Of a stretch of 64,000 bases of DNA, positions 63,803 to 64,000 are shown piece after piece. Each line of letters starts with the position of its first letter. Positions within the stretch are counted from its first letter, which is position 1. Source of the stretch: Achromobacter spanius (GTDB taxonomy: Bacteria; Pseudomonadota; Gammaproteobacteria; Burkholderiales; Burkholderiaceae_B); assembly GCF_002812705.1 (NCBI RefSeq), contig NZ_CP025030.1, positions 4,526,001 through 4,590,000 of the forward strand, read 5' to 3'. Made by a program: the position numbers and the translations under genes. The notes below the pieces were generated by a model. That model was not told the DNA's origin. It did no database searches and saw only the letters and a list, made by a program, of their open reading frames with translations.

Positions 63803-64000
63803 TGCCGGGCCTCGCCATCGAGGTCGGGCGGGTACAGCATGGCGCGCACGGCAGGCGCCAGCAGGTCGTTCACCCGCACGGCCTGGACCATGCCGTGCGC
63901 ATCACTCAGTACGGGGCCCAGGTAGCGGGCGTTGGGGTTGTCCAGGCCTGAAGGCTGGAACGCGGCCGGGTCGTAATGCAGTGTCTCGGTGGCGTGTTCC
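63799..64000 (-). CDS. wspB: WspB: CheW-like protein (5' part outside window)
   Basis: Only the C-terminal ~66 residues are present, with RYLGPVLSDAHGMVQAVRVN and DLLAPAVRAMLYPPDLDGEA; the frame is open to base 64000. The fold fits the end of a CheW domain. Stop TGA at 63799-63801 overlaps the wspC start. wspA must lie beyond the window. Confidence 0.75.
   Translation of the reverse strand, partial: EHATETLHYDPAAFQPSGLDNPNARYLGPVLSDAHGMVQAVRVNDLLAPAVRAMLYPPDLDGEARQ

Overview
The window is a high-GC chromosomal segment from a betaproteobacterium of the order Burkholderiales, most likely Alcaligenaceae and Achromobacter-like. The assignment rests on two Bug-type tricarboxylate-transporter binding proteins, many LysR regulators, a Tat-exported TRAP binding protein, the DUF3348/DUF802/DUF2894 gene set, a Wsp chemosensory operon and an IS481-family insertion. 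No rRNA, tRNA, CRISPR array or prophage was recognised. Genes are densely packed, with many 4-base ATGA-type stop/start overlaps.

Layout. 1-3.5 kb: a NYN-LOTUS ribonuclease-like gene (cut by the window edge) and a MotA/MotB-like ion-channel pair. 3.6-7.0 kb: DGPF/YCII proteins, a FitAB toxin-antitoxin module and an ECF42-type sigma factor operon preceded by a matching promoter. 7.1-11.4 kb: AraC regulator, EamA and MFS exporters and a LysR gene, with a 12-bp tandem array in the divergent promoter. 11.4-14.1 kb: DUF169 gene, an intact IS481-family element with target duplication, and a repeat-rich gap with a 38-bp perfect palindrome. 14.1-18.7 kb: LysR/SDR pair, a MarR-DNA-alkylation-repeat operon and a secreted protein. 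18.7-24.6 kb: TRAP transporter, then a beta-propeller protein with a TPR/winged-helix regulator.

24.85-30.2 kb holds the most striking locus: four tightly linked genes (DUF3348, a 1076-residue MotA/ExbB-like protein with a 131-residue-repeat tail, an OmpA/MotB-like protein, DUF2894). The two central proteins have the same general architecture as the ZorA/ZorB motor of the Zorya anti-phage system, but the partner genes differ. 30.4-39 kb: an orphan B12-type radical SAM enzyme, a ParD-like antitoxin fused in operon with a methionine aminopeptidase, MFS, GST, SodC, DUF445 and an AI-2E-type exporter.

39-49 kb: a LysR-controlled acyl-CoA degradation operon (FadB-like, thiolase, two acyl-CoA dehydrogenases, acyl-CoA ligase, Bug protein), which together form a complete activation-plus-beta-oxidation route for an unidentified acid. 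49-53.3 kb: LysR, Bug protein, M20 peptidase and GntR regulator, probably uptake and hydrolysis of an amide or peptide. 53.4-57.3 kb: LysR with a DHA2 efflux pump, and a Cys/Met-metabolism PLP enzyme. 57.3-64 kb: the Wsp surface-sensing operon on the minus strand (wspB partial, C, D, E, F, R), ending in the diguanylate cyclase WspR.

Short tandem duplications of 11-16 bp recur in intergenic regions and after stop codons throughout the window.
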